A stretch of 64,000 bases of DNA from Stenocarpella maydis (GCA_002270565.1 NQMI01000085.1:20766-84765); one strand, 5' to 3'; shown: positions 1-11,192, counted from the stretch's first letter. A program made the numbers and translations. The notes: a model not told the origin generated them from the sequence alone.

Positions 1-523
1 AGCGATAACGCTATCACGCCTTTTCGAGGATTTTTACCGGAGGCAGTTTCGGGAAGACCTGCTGTGTAACGAACACGGGTGCTATCCGCGGGATGAAACA
101 TGGGGTGTGCTCTCGCCAGAGGTTTCATTTGTACTTTCCCATCCGTATCTCTACCGGGAAATACGCGCGGAATCATGTTCGTATGCCTTCTTGTATCGGA
201 TGCAAACTAATCGTGCCCGATTTAAGGTGTTCTTCCAGGGAAGACTCGCCAGGTCAGATCCTTCCGTTTGGCCCCCACAGGGATTGCTGGGCCCAGGTCG
301 AATATGTATAATTTCCGAAGCAACCGGCAGATGAAGATCCACCTGTCATGTGCATAGGTCGAACAGGGCAATACTTAGGATCAAATAATAGCCTCTGTTT
401 TACACAGATTCATTGACATCATATTCGGAACACACGTAGGGGAAATCATAAAATAGTCTTTGCAATTCGATTGTAATTAACAACGGCTAATGACGACCAA
501 GTAGAACGAAAAGGATGAGTGAG
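1..523. other. No gene recognised at window start
   Basis: Only short overlapping ORFs of 60-75 codons occur here, with no family motif or convincing splice pattern. The last ~100 bases are AT-rich and would serve as the 3' flank of the minus-strand gene that ends at 524. Nothing else is supported. Confidence 0.5.
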
Positions 524-1687
524 CTACAACCAGGAACCGAAACAGTTTTCCGTCTCATTCTGGGACTGAAACTTTCTTGACTCTCCCTCATAGTCAATCG
601 GGCCTTGCCCTTGTGGCTGAGAGCTCAATGGATGATACGCCCGGTACCCAGTGTCGACGCCAGGGTGCTTAAAGGCTGATGCTAGGTTCATTCTAAGAGG
701 CTTGCTCGCCGGCTTCTTCTCAGCCTCGGTCGCCTGGCCGGCCGCTTGTGCAGCCGGGGGTGCCTCCGGGGCCAGCCCCAGGAGGCTTCGAACCGCCTGT
801 CTTACAGGGGCAGAGTCCCAATATGCAGTGAATGCCCGAAACGGGTCCACGGTCTCTGGCACTGAGGGAGGGGCGCACCTTCGGAAGACTGCGTCGATGA
901 TCTCGGTGTCAAAGCAGCTCTCGACCAGCCGCGCCAGGATTGCCGCGCGGCGGAGCCGGATGTATGCCGGATCCCTCAGGACCTCGGGTGATTCACCACA
1001 TGCAAGCTTCTGAATGGCGTCCTCGAACAGCACCGTCCCGGCCCCGAGAGGGAAGCATTCGCAGGCGGCCGGGGTTATCTCATACTTTGCCAGTTTCGGT
1101 GCTCTCGCCTCAGCCGGCCACAGGGAGCACTCCATGAGGCGCGCCTCATGAGCGTCCAGAAATCGCTGGACAGAGCGCCCATTCCTTAGGTCTTCGACCG
1201 TGTAGCGCCCTGCCACAGCGCCCCAGACACGTGAGCGCCATGCTGACGATTTGAACTCTGTTTGCGTGATAGGGTGCTTTATAACACCCTCTTCCTTGGC
1301 TAATATTCGCAGCCATGTGTTGAGATTCCCCCATGCCTGGTTGTCGACACAGTCCCATCGCTTTGGGCCGGTAACCTCGGGCGGCGGCAAGCAGTGGGGT
1401 TTGCTGTTGAGGTCCTTGACCGCACCTTGAAAGTCTTCTGGCCCGCCCAAGTCGTGCATCAGGCGTACCAAGAGGGGGCGGTCCACCTCGTGGATCTGCC
1501 TGTAGACTTTGAAGATGAGGTCACTCTGGGCCTTTGAGTGTAGGTACCGCTGGACCAAGCCCTGCTTGCACGGCTTGCAGAGGAGATGCGACTGAGCGAC
1601 GGCGCTGAAGAATTCGCGGCATAATTCAACGTCGAAGTCAGACGGCTGTTTGTTGACTACAGCACAGCTGTTGCCTGTATTATACAT
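524..1687 (-). CDS. Hypothetical protein, single exon, 387 aa
   Basis: An uninterrupted 387-codon frame starts at a true ATG and ends just before an AT-rich flank. I do not recognise the family. The N-terminal third has two close cysteines (residues ~37-40, CKPC) within a helical-looking stretch. The middle is rich in Trp, Leu and Arg. Residues ~300-340 are a low-complexity Ala/Pro/Glu/Lys segment that looks disordered, followed by a polar C-terminus. No signal peptide or membrane span is visible. The length of the open frame in GC-rich DNA is the main argument for coding. Introns cannot be excluded, and it could be a lineage-specific orphan. The next minus-strand gene lies upstream, beyond 2.2 kb. 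Confidence 0.55.
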   Translation of the reverse strand: MYNTGNSCAVVNKQPSDFDVELCREFFSAVAQSHLLCKPCKQGLVQRYLHSKAQSDLIFKVYRQIHEVDRPLLVRLMHDLGGPEDFQGAVKDLNSKPHCLPPPEVTGPKRWDCVDNQAWGNLNTWLRILAKEEGVIKHPITQTEFKSSAWRSRVWGAVAGRYTVEDLRNGRSVQRFLDAHEARLMECSLWPAEARAPKLAKYEITPAACECFPLGAGTVLFEDAIQKLACGESPEVLRDPAYIRLRRAAILARLVESCFDTEIIDAVFRRCAPPSVPETVDPFRAFTAYWDSAPVRQAVRSLLGLAPEAPPAAQAAGQATEAEKKPASKPLRMNLASAFKHPGVDTGYRAYHPLSSQPQGQGPIDYEGESRKFQSQNETENCFGSWL

Positions 1688-2208
1688 CTCTGATGCTGGA
1701 ATACTGCTTGGTTGAGGGAAGAATGGTGGGTCACTCTCCTGCGAGTCAGCGAAGTATACCGAGACAATTCACAACCCGAAATGTTGGTGCCATGGCAGAT
1801 ATACCATTTAAACTTCAGAGGGCAGCAAGCTGTCTTGAGATCCCTTGTCCTCGGACAAAGAACAGAGACTTGCCTTGTTTACAAAGGCCGGCGGCCGGCA
1901 CCACACACATTGTGTCGGAACAAACAAACGAACAAGATCTACCCCGCGGTATTTGGTCTAGAATCAGTTCTTTCGAGACCCTAGATTAAAATAAATGGAC
2001 ACGCTCTTGTCTGCCGAGTGCACAGCAAAAGTTTAGTGTTTCAAACTCGTGACGGCAAGGGCCGAGGCGACTTGAATGCTTTTTGTGTTCACAAATGGGA
2101 CAATCGGTATATTCGCCGAACCAAGGGCACGGCGGTTAGGCCAATGCCCGCACTAAGTACGTGTGACGCAGTCCCGGACCGGCGGAAACAACCTCTGTGC
2201 CACTCGCC
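1688..2208. other. Intergenic; nothing recognised
   Basis: Upstream flank of the 524-1687 gene. Small plus-strand frames (60-98 codons) are present but overlap each other and show no motif. I see no RNA gene or repeat. Confidence 0.5.
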
Positions 2209-2583
2209 CTACCGCTCGTAGTGACCACAAAACCCTTTCACCACAACATCCCCACCAGCCAGCCGTTCCGTGTCCCCAAGCACCGTGTCGTCGCTCTTGA
2301 TGCTTACTCCCCGTAAGTACAGCTCCGCGCCGGCCGCGCCACCGCCTACGACTCCGGGCCGCATCTTCTGTGCCTGTGTACCAGGCTGCGTTCTACCATT
2401 CTGCCCTTCTGGCGCCGTCAACACTGGCGCGGCGCCCTCCTGCGGCGTAGTAAAAGTCGTCCCTATCAGGCTCAAGACTGGTCGGCCGTGCTGGGGAGCA
2501 CGGAGAAGAGCTGTAAGCCACCGGGAAAACTGCGCCCCGCCGGTTGGTGCGCTTGAGGGTCGGGCCGAGTCAGTCTGTGCCAT
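2209..2583 (-). CDS. Small hypothetical protein, 124 aa
   Basis: An open frame with an ATG and GC-rich third positions. Its translation is mostly low-complexity (Gly, Ala, Pro, Thr) with no domain I know. A plus-strand ORF of similar length overlaps it, so coding is uncertain. It lies just downstream of the decayed PNGase A-like gene on the same strand. It may be spurious, or an exon of an unrecognised gene. Confidence 0.25.
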   Translation of the reverse strand: MAQTDSARPSSAPTGGAQFSRWLTALLRAPQHGRPVLSLIGTTFTTPQEGAAPVLTAPEGQNGRTQPGTQAQKMRPGVVGGGAAGAELYLRGVSIKSDDTVLGDTERLAGGDVVVKGFCGHYER

Positions 2584-2752
2584 TTTGGAGGGCCTGTGAT
2601 GTCGCGTTGGAGTTTAGCGAGTGGGAGTACTGAGTGAGGCCTGCTGCGTCATCTTTCCCCGTGAGTGCAAGTGCCGGGCCCTGTGGTCACGACCAAGCTG
2701 ATCTCATTTTCATCCCCATTGCTGAGTATGGCATCATTAGCGTGTGCCATCG

Positions 2753-4178
2753 TCAGGTCCATGTGACTATGGTGTTGCCGGCTGATGTTGTAATTGAGCC
2801 CAAGACCGTGAAGCTACGGGATACTGAAATGGTGTATTGGAGCGTGTCATCGAATCCCGTCGTATACTGTGCAACTGAATGGCGAGGAACAGCCACTGGA
2901 CACCTGCCAGCTATCTTTCAAGACGGACTTGGACCTCTCGAAATGGTATGTGATCGGGCAGCCGGCCACCTGAGGCCTTGCATGTCAAAGTGTTGCGCTC
3001 AAGGGCATTGCTCCACCAAAATTCCTAGTTTCCCTGCCCTGTTGCAGAGACCGGGGAAATAGCCGTGACGGCGTTTGGGGGAAATGAGTGGTGACATTGG
3101 AGGCGGTCTAGTCTGAGGTTGAGAACACGCTTGGCTACGAGCCGTTGTTCGCCTGGCGGGAGGAAATAGGGATTGCCGTATCTGCCGGAGCCATACCCTG
3201 CGGCGCACTGAGGAAACTGGCCGTCAAAGTCACATTGCAGACTCCGGTCAGCTGAACATCGTATCAGCATTCTGTCCCATTGTTGTTCCCGAAAATAGAC
3301 TAGGAGAGCTGGAAAAGCCCAGCTTACCACATCAGTCAGAGTGTTTGGGAGCTCGAGGATGACCGTTTGTAGCCGCTTCCACGAGGCCATATATTTCGAC
3401 ACGTCTCTCGTGTACGTATAAGATATACCACGCCGATTTGGCTCCTCAGCAGAAGTGCGGAAGACTTCCGTGTCTCCGAAGTGACTGGAAGTGAATGGCA
3501 TTAGCACCATAACACAGCGAACGCGGAGCATTATGGCGTCTCGCAGACTCACATGATGACCAACGGATCGAACTGCCTCCCTTGTGACTGCACCGTCAAG
3601 TTCATGACGGCCATATTGCTGTCAGCCAGGCATGGAGGTGGTGTATAGTTTCCCACGAACGGGCCCCCGAACGGGTTTGAGAAGGTGTTGACAGCAATCG
3701 TGGCGCGGCAGTCGTCTTCATCGAGGCTTGGCAGTATCGTCGGTATGTCCTTGAATCCGTCTCCAGTACCGGCTCCTACGGCCTTCCCGTTCATGTCCAG
3801 AAGCGGCGCCTCAACCTGGAATGCCTGCACCGCGCTGTTGTTGCCCCCCGGGACGTCTCTTTTGGCCGCCCGCCGCGAATCGTGCATGTCGTGCGACTTG
3901 TGTACCGCCGTGCGAATCTCGAGTTCGACCTGGCCCCGGGCTTGCTCGTCATCCCCCGCCCACAGGCCAACCCGTGCGAGTGCTGCCAGAGCAAGGAAAA
4001 GGACGTTGATGATAATCGCGGCGATAACTGCCGGCGTTTGAGAGGGCTCGTCAGCCCATCTTACCTTCTTCTTTTTCTTTGGTACTTTCCTGCTCCGGCC
4101 TGCCGTGCTAAGTCTGATGGACGGCACAGCCGCCTGATGTTTCTCGCCCGTCGTCGGAAGGGCTAATTGTCTCTCCAT
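2753..4178 (-). pseudogene. PNGase A-like glycoamidase pseudogene
   Basis: The family (peptide-N4-(N-acetyl-beta-glucosaminyl)asparagine amidase A) removes N-glycans from glycoproteins. Exon 1 (4178-3553) has a basic cytoplasmic tail, a transmembrane helix at residues ~50-75 and the conserved PFVGNYTPPPC block. A 68-bp intron (3552-3485) joins it to FGDTEVFRTS in exon 2 (3484-3328). A 76-bp intron (3327-3252) leads to exon 3, which reads NVTLTASFLSAP and PADTAIPISSRQ. From ~3140 downward the frame breaks: TAG codons replace likely CAG codons twice, a run of C shifts the frame before NAVTAIS, and another TAG precedes EFWWSNA. PFREVQ and LAGVQW remain near 2930. A C-terminal block, YTISVSRSFTVLGSITTS, then follows almost at once, so roughly 150 or more middle residues are missing. 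An intact homologue is ~600 aa. Family assignment rests on remembered motifs. Confidence 0.75.
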
Positions 4179-5106
4179 GATGGACAGCCTGTTGCCCAGC
4201 GCTGGAGTCAGGCTTGAGCGAGTACGCTGCACGTGCAGCGCCGGCGGCTTGGGCCAGTGGGGTCAAGCACGAACCGAGCGACTCGTGGAAGGTGGGCAAT
4301 GGCGGCAGGTTTGGATGATTTATTTGCTTGTCCTGCCGCGGCTGGGGTCGGTCACGAGTCATCTGACACTTTACTTTCGCGTCCAGTCTCCGGGCGGGGG
4401 CGGGTCGAGGGGTAGCATCGTTTCAGGACCTGGTCGCATCGACCAGTGCGCACAGGCAGGTTGGATCAACAGTTCGCCCCGTGGCGCATCAGCTGATCAG
4501 AACCTGATAAGAGACTGAGACGTGAGGAGAGAAAGCGCATATCATTTTTGTCACGGGCGCCTTTCTTAAACGTCGTGGGTGCTGTAGATATTGAGAGTAG
4601 GTGCTGTGTCTTGGCCTTGGCGGACTTGGCTGGACTCCCAACCTCTTCAAAGTGTTCAAGGACGAGCTCTCTCATGAGACACTCTTTCAGGACCCTTTTT
4701 CAAAACATCTAGCCTCATCACGAGGCTAGCACTATTTCATTAGTGACAGGCTGTTGTGTTTTGAAATTTGTTGTTATCGGTATTGTCTTTCTTATCAAAC
4801 GCTGGGTCTTTGAGCGTTTACGACTGTATGAAGGGACCGCCGCAGCTCCTCTTTTTTTTTTTTTAAGGGAATTGTGACCGGATTATTGAGTCACAAAATT
4901 TTGAAATGCAATGGTAATCAAACCAAACAGTGGTCTCTTCTGAAGGTCCCTAGGTATTCTGATAGGCACTCGATAGGCACGCCAGGCAATGCCGGCGGGG
5001 AGCCTCTTACTCGAATCTTTCTCCAAGAGGTGGTCTTTGAACGGATATGCTCTGTTTCTTCTTCCGAGAAAGTCTTGTTCCTCATGTCGAAGTCCTCCAT
5101 GTCGTC
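4179..5106. other. Intergenic between pseudogene and Myb/SANT-like gene
   Basis: Promoter side of the PNGase A-like pseudogene and 3' flank of the next minus-strand gene. It holds a T homopolymer around 4852-4864. A C-terminal extension of the neighbouring gene into this region is possible but not supported, because a TAA stop closes its frame at 5107. Confidence 0.45.
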
Positions 5107-6276
5107 TTACTTTGCCTCTCCGATGCAAGTGATCTGCTCGGCATTGTTGCTCCTCTCCTGCATATTCGTATCCTCCTCGGCCTCCTCGGCCTCCTTGGCC
5201 TCCCCACTGACTCCATCCTCGTCCTCCGCGCCCGAATCCTCGCCAGCTGCCCTCTTCTCCCGGTAAGCCTTGGCAAATCCCATCCACTTGGGCTGTTTCA
5301 GGACAATGGAGTGCCGGATGGCACAGGCGGGCTCCGTCCTGCCAAGCCTGACCTGCGAGTCCAAGGTACGTCAGCAGATAGTGTATTCCAAGTAGATGTA
5401 GTTATATAGAAATCATAGATTCTGACACTCACGCCAGCTTCCTTGTGGGTTATTCCCTGACACTTCCACTTGATCAGCTTCTCGATCTCCTCGTCGGTCC
5501 ATGGGTCCTTGGCCTTGGCGAGAGGCGGCCCGCTCGACTTCCTCTTCCTGGACCGCGGGGTTTCTGCTGGTGACGGCACGTTATGGCCCGGGGAAGCCTG
5601 GCCGGTGTGAGTAGTGGCTGTGTCGTTGGGAACAGGCGTGGCCGGCAGCTCGAGGTCGATGGCATCGGCGTCATCGCCAACGTGGTCTTTGGTCTCGCCG
5701 GGCTGGGACACACTGATAGACTCCGCGCCGGCGTGGTCACCGTGGGCTCCGGTATTGATTGATGTGACCTGCAGGCGACTCACGTTCCCCTGGACAAGGG
5801 CGGGCTTGAGGTCGATAGAGGCGAAAGTCTGCACACCGTCGTAGAGAAACCTCTCGCCGAGGGGGTTTCTTTGCGACCGTCAGCAATTTTTCACTTTTAC
5901 ACGGCTGGGGATAAGAAGGAAACATCATACTCCTCATGTTCCAGGTTGTAGACGTCGAGAAAAGACATGGCTGCATCCGCGACGATCTCGATGTTGGCGA
6001 CATCGGGGTCAACTGCAAGCGACTTGAGGGGAAGTAGCGCTTCGATTCTGTCCTTGATGACGGCCTTGTGCGGATCCGCCAAGCCCCTATATCGACAAGC
6101 TGTCAGCAAAGGTACCCAGGCTCCGAAGAGGCGATTTACTTGTAGCAGCTGTCATGGTACCGCAAGACATGCTCGATGGCCTTCTGAGCGATAGATTGTA
6201 GGTCGCTAAGCAAACGGTCAGCGCTCCTTTCCCAAGCAGGTTTTCGCGTCTCTGGCTGGGCTCACCGGTTATCCAT
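5107..6276 (-). CDS. Myb/SANT-like DNA-binding protein, five exons, 304 aa
   Basis: Exons are 6276-6266, 6205-6140, 6086-5931, 5868-5433 and 5352-5107; introns are 53-80 bp with GT-AG ends and the phases sum to an exact frame. The first ~95 residues are a predicted helical region (LQSIAQKAIEHVLRYH, then VANIEIVADAAMSFLDVY). A Ser/Pro/Thr-rich linker with a basic patch (RSRKRK) follows. A helix-turn-helix-like segment at residues ~195-240 reads PWTDEEIEKLIKWK, then ITHKEAG, then VRLGRT, resembling fungal Myb/SANT repeats. The C-terminus is very acidic (repeated Glu/Ala/Asp). I infer a nuclear DNA- or chromatin-binding role. The paralogue at 6957-7915 has the same exon plan. The N-terminal region matches no family I can name. 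Confidence 0.8.
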
Positions 6277-6956
6277 GGTGTCCTGATATTTCAGCAAAGG
6301 CCAATGGGGTGCTGAAAGTTGAAGTATGCGCGGGCAATGTTTCATGGGAAGATGCGAAGGTGGTGGGCTAGCTGATGGTTGTTGTTGCCTGTGACTTCGG
6401 GGGGCTCAGTCAGATGTTAGCTAGCAATGAAAGCGCCCGTCTCAAACAATAGGTTGACTTCAGAGTCAGTCGGGAAACAAGTGAATGATCGATCGCCAAG
6501 GACAACTTCTATCGATATGCGCTGGTGCCTGTCGAGATTACATCTGCAGGAGAGGGAGGGGGCCGAGGGGGGGCAAGGGCTTCTTTTCCATGGATGTTTT
6601 CATAAATGGACATCTTGGGCACTGCGGAACGAAACTCAACTGTTGAGATCAACCAGGGCTACATACTGAGTGAGTGTAATCACGGGCCAGTTTCTGCTTG
6701 GTCAAGGCTCTTTGGAAAGAACCCAAATGCAGCAGCTCAGGGGAGTTGTCCTGCTCTAGGGAATGGAAATTCTAATCATACAGCATGCCCCTATCATGGA
6801 TGCGGGCCTATTGTACGGTATAGCATAGCTCGAAATAATCCATATGCCCCTGCCGCTACTGCTCGCGAGATCTTGTACCGAGAGCCATCTACTCGCATGA
6901 TGTGCAAGATCATCCAAGGTTGGTGCGTTTGTGTGCTGTACAGTGAGGGCGAGCGA
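6277..6956. other. Intergenic spacer between tandem paralogues
   Basis: About 680 bp separating the stop of the upstream paralogue from the start of the downstream one. A plus-strand frame at 6606-7184 mostly overlaps the 3' exons of the upstream gene and is a shadow. It probably contains the promoter of the 5107-6276 gene; I recognise no specific element. Confidence 0.5.
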
Positions 6957-7915
6957 TTAATGCTCCCTGTCTTCTTTACTGGGCCGCAGTCTCGCCTCAA
7001 ACGAGCTCGAATAGTTCCTCCACTCGTCCGTGTGCATGATCCTCCCATACTTGTTCTCCACCGCTCCTTGGCCTCTGCCGAGCATCGTCTGCAGACATGG
7101 GTCAGCATCAGTTCGGAAGGTAGTCTAAGCATACTGCCGGTAGGCTTACGGCGACCTCACAATGGCGCATTCCGGAGGCTTTGAGCTCCACCATGCGCTG
7201 TATCTCCTCGTGCTCCCACTTGGACTTTGGAGGCTTGGCAGGAACGGGCTGGCTGTTGTTGCTCGTCGGGGACGAACCCTGGAAAATGGAAGCGGCTATG
7301 TAGGGAACCGGAGGTGGAGAAGACGGCGGCGATGAACTCTTTCTCTCAGACTGAGGAGGCGAACTGCCTGAGGGTGGTTGTCGGCCGTCACGGGGAAGCC
7401 GATCGTCCATCTTGCCATCGTGCAATGCGGTGGGCAGGACATCAATGAGAAGGAGACTCTGAACGCAGTGGTAGAACCATCGTACATTGATGGGCGACCT
7501 TTGGTAACATCAGAACTTCGTCCTACTTTCATCTCGAGTCTCAACTGCGACCGGACTGCCTCACTTTGGGAAAGCTTTGTTGTAAGCCTCAGCGACGGAA
7601 ATTGCGGCATCGCAAGCAATCTCCAAATCCGCGACGTTGGTGTCTTCTGCCCTGGTGCGAAGTGGGTAGAGCTCGTGGATCTCTTGTGTGATTAAGCCCT
7701 GGACGTCCATGTCGAGCCTATCTCGCGAGGCGCAATATGTCAGCAGTTACGGACGGCTCTGTTATCGAAGATGGCGGAGCTTACAACTCTGCACCACCAT
7801 GGTATCGAAGTGCATGCAGGGTTGCTTTTGTGGCAGTCTCGCACAAGTGTCTAGAAGCGTCAGCATGATGGAAGCTGTAGACAAAGTCATATCGGCAAAC
7901 CCACCCTATGTCCAT
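6957..7915 (-). CDS. Myb/SANT-like DNA-binding protein, paralogue, 236 aa
   Basis: Exons are 7915-7905, 7850-7785, 7717-7565, 7498-7150 and 7088-6957, with introns of 54-67 bp and an exact overall frame. The first two exons have the same lengths (11 and 66 nt) as in the gene at 5107-6276, and all four intron phases match. Conserved positions include ALRYH in exon 2, then NVADLEIACDAAISVAEAY, then VQSLLLIDVLPTAL in exon 4. A Ser/Pro-rich linker precedes the Myb/SANT-like segment KWEHEEIQRMVELK, then LGRGQGAVENKYGRI, a typical SANT third helix. The protein ends in a short basic tail rather than the acidic tail of its neighbour. I infer DNA binding and tandem gene duplication followed by divergence. 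Confidence 0.8.
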
Positions 7916-8943
7916 GCTGCTTGATGTCTGCAGGCGGTAGAGAGCTCAGAAGTGGGGCGACTGTGCGAGGTGAATGGATGTTGTTGTTTTCCAGTGGCCT
8001 CAGTCTACCTGACGCGATAAGTTAGGCGCTGGGCTGCGATAAATAGGTCGGATACTGGAGCGGCAGGCTACGTAGGTGGAGCAGAGGCTCCAGTCAATGA
8101 CTGAAACTGAGGCTGGTCAAGCTGTCATGGCGGACATAAACTCAGATGATGAGGTACAAAGCACGTTTCACCATTGATACTTGCAGTATAATTTTTATGA
8201 GGATATCTGCACCGTTATTCTCTTCATTGACGACCAACTACCTGGGATATGATACGACGTCCTGGCTCCTTGATCCAACCGTTTTGACGCATTCTCAGCA
8301 CCAAATCCTCAACCACCTTTGTTTGTTTGTGCACAAGTATCGCGGCTCGAGTCTCGAAAGAAAGCCTCCAGTATGAAACAGCCAGGAACACTGACAGAGA
8401 AGACTGAACAAAGAGCCTTGTCTGGAGTGTCTCGCCACACTCACTATGCGCACAATATATCTAGGTATCTAACGTTGTGTATCCTCAAGATTTTGACCAG
8501 TCACCTTCGATATTACAAATCCAAGTATTACAGATCCGCCCATTATAGCCGGTTGGACCTTCAGTCCTTGAAAAAGAGTTAGGTGACAGATGAAAGGCCA
8601 AGTAGCACGCTGGGTAGCAGACTACTTAGGTAGGCTGTGAGAAGCGCTTCTCCTCTCCTCCGAGACTTCGTCCTATGAGGCCTCATCTGCCAGTGAGCCG
8701 TCTGAGATGGCAATACAATCTCTCAGTTTTATAAGGCAACACTCATGCTATAGCTCACGCGATCACATCTTCATAGACTAGTAAGCCTCTTGTTGACCGC
8801 GTTAATAGACTTTCCAATCCTCGTTCACGGTCAACTCTTGCGCGTCCACAAACAAGACACACAAAGAGTCAACCAGACAAGCTCGAAATGAACCTTGAAC
8901 ATTGGCCTTGCCTTTCCAGCTTTTCTGCAACGCTCAATTACAA
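7916..8943. other. Intergenic; nothing recognised
   Basis: Upstream flank of the paralogue at 6957-7915. It contains a few plus-strand frames of 76-87 codons without motif support, and moderately AT-rich stretches near 8460-8560. No RNA gene or clear repeat seen. Confidence 0.5.
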
Positions 8944-9735
8944 TTACACCGCCTTGGGGTGCGATACTGGTCGATATGCAATCAATATTGTCAGCAAGTC
9001 TTTCGTGTTCTGCCTGTCAACAACTGCCTGAGTTCCTAAACCATGGCACCCAGGACCCAATGCAGAGGAAGCTGCCTCAAAAATGTGTGTGAAGCTGATA
9101 GACATGGGGCCCAGCCATATCGCCGTCTGCTCCCATCCTAGGACCCGAAAGCCTTGCCTCATACAATCCACTCCGCCCTATCCTCAGAAAGGTCAACTGG
9201 TACTTGACAACAGACATTGATAATTGCTCCAGGTTGGCCACCACGTGGCTCCCATGAGCTCCGAGCTCAGTAATAGCCATAACACCCTCCCCTATAATCT
9301 CGACGATCATCCCGCCCCTGTTTATGTGGTGGACCCTTGGGTTATGGAGACTTGGTCGTTGAACAACGCCTCGCTGGAGAACAATAGGAGCCTCAGGCTG
9401 CCCGTGCTTCTGCCGTAACCACCCACGCCGGCTAGCAGCTCGGCCATCTTGACCGTGGTGGTCACCGTCGACAGCACGACGGTGCCCTTGAACTCCGCTA
9501 TATCGACGATCATGCTACCCGTGGTGGCGTGCCTGTTGCCAGGCGGTTATATCGTGCCCACGAACCGTTGCATCAAGGATACTCGAGGTAGAAGATGAAC
9601 ATGGTGTGGAGAAGAAACAAGCCTTACAATACCTGTTTCCCGCGTAAAAGATGTCGATAACCTTGACGCCCTGCCGCACCCCGCACCGGGCCACACTTAT
9701 TACCAGCGACTTGGTGGCTCCCTCCAGCTCGACAT
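8944..9735 (-). pseudogene. Fragment of adenylate-forming enzyme (phenylacetate-CoA-ligase-like)
   Basis: Adenylate-forming enzymes of this type activate carboxylic acids with ATP. Reading the minus strand downward gives, in different frames, a block like VRQGVKVIDIFYAGN (~9700-9640), then VTTTVKMAELLA and LRLLLFSSEALFNDQ (~9490-9370). Next come IIGEGVMAITEL and NLEQLSMSVVKY (~9300-9200), DRAEWIV (~9190), FRVLGWEQTAIWLGP (~9150-9105), and a final VVDRQNTKDLLTILIA (~9020-8970). These follow the order of the family's central and C-terminal domains. Stops and frame changes separate the blocks, and the N-terminal half with the usual Ser/Thr/Gly-rich AMP-binding loop is not visible. The remnant is therefore non-functional unless several introns hide. 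A TIR transposon sits ~115 bp upstream. Confidence 0.6.
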
Positions 9736-9842
9736 GATTGCATCATGATACCTTTGGCTTAGAGGTTGTGTCTATCTAAATCCCGAGGAGTCTCTGGTGT
9801 CAAGGAAATCATGGATACCAACCGCGCAGTGGCTCTTGGAAG

Positions 9843-9850
9843 TTCAGGAA
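9843..9850. repeat. 8-bp target-site duplication, left copy
   Basis: TTCAGGAA immediately precedes the left terminal inverted repeat and is repeated exactly after the right one (11193-11200). This defines the borders of the element. Confidence 0.85.
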
Positions 9851-11192
9851 GAGATCGGATATTCGCACCCGAAAAAACGGATGGTACACCCGCTCATATA
9901 CCCCCAGTGCACCAACGTTTTTTTACACCACCCATTCACCATATAAAACAACAATACACAGTTATTAACTATACATTTATCATTAAATATAAATGCCACT
10001 ATTATTGCTTCTACTTGCCCCCATTATTTCTTCTGCCCTAGTATTTTGCTACTTCTTTCCTTATTTAGGGCATTCCTTAACTAATCCAAGCACCTAAATC
10101 TTCTCCTAGGTCTCCTTCTCATTACCAATAAGGTCCTCCATAATTAGATCTACCTATAGCAGCTAGTTAATCATCTCGCAAGCCCTCATATAGGGCTTCT
10201 TAGCTACTAGCCCTGGTATTGCGGTTGTCGCTAATAAGGCAGTCCCTGCAGAACGCCGCTTCGGAAGCTGACGAGTAGCTGGCTTCATGAGCCCTACCTC
10301 TAACTGCTTATCCCATCAGACTACTTCTCGCTAGTTCTTCTTACTATAAAAGTCCTCTTAATTAAGGGACTAAAGGGTCTCATCATTCCACTCAAATGCC
10401 GAGTTAATTCATTATACAAAAGCTATAATCACCCTCATTTTATTACCTGCTCTACTACCTAGACTGGTGGTTATTAAGATCATCTTCTTACCTAGTACAG
10501 CTTGCCCACAGCTAGCAAGAATTCCTTCTTCTTATACGCTAAATATACTCTCATCATAAGGTCATCCCTTTATAGCAGTAACCTTCTTAAGCAAGAGGAT
10601 AAGAAGGAGAGGATTTACAATCAAGAGATTACAATCAAGCTAGTAGAACTTAAGGATATCCTCCTTTTTAAGTAGGTAATTAGCTTCCTTATAGTTAGCA
10701 AGTTAGCTTGCGCAAGGCAAGCCAAATTGGGTATAGATGNGTATTATATCCATCCTGAAAGAGTCTTAGAAAGGGAGGAGGATTAGAAAGGGCTGGTTGG
10801 CGGCCGTTTATAGCAGTAATATTAGCGTTCCAGTTATAACAATCTGCCTGCTACTACGCCTTAAGGTGGGCATAGTTGGGGACTAGCGCTATCACTATAA
10901 TACCAGAAAATTTAATTCTAACTAATAAAGATATATTTTAAACAGCAATATGATAATTATAAGAAGAATTCAGTCCATATCACCAGTTATAAGTGGTTGG
11001 CAAGGGAGTGAGTGCTGTTTGGTGGGTAAAGGAGGATTAGTAGGTCTACAGGTAAGGGCATAAAAAGCACCTGGTTGGGGTGGTGTGGGTGGTGAGGTGA
11101 GGTCGAATGGGGCGCTCTGATTGGCTGCAGCGCTTTGGCCACTTTTTATACGGGTGTACCATCCTTTTTTTCGGGTGCGAATATCCGATCTC
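9851..11192. mobile_element. Non-autonomous TIR DNA transposon with 8-bp TSD (hAT- or MULE-like)
   Basis: A 1,342-bp unit has 42-bp terminal inverted repeats that differ at one position (9851-9892 and 11151-11192; outer end GAGATCGGATATTC). It is flanked by perfect 8-bp direct repeats TTCAGGAA. An 8-bp duplication suits the hAT superfamily and also some Mutator-like elements; I cannot separate them. The interior is AT-rich, contains one ambiguous base (10740), and has no open frame longer than ~90 codons. It is either a non-autonomous derivative or a coding element destroyed by RIP. It lies just upstream of the adenylate-forming gene fragment. Confidence 0.85.
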
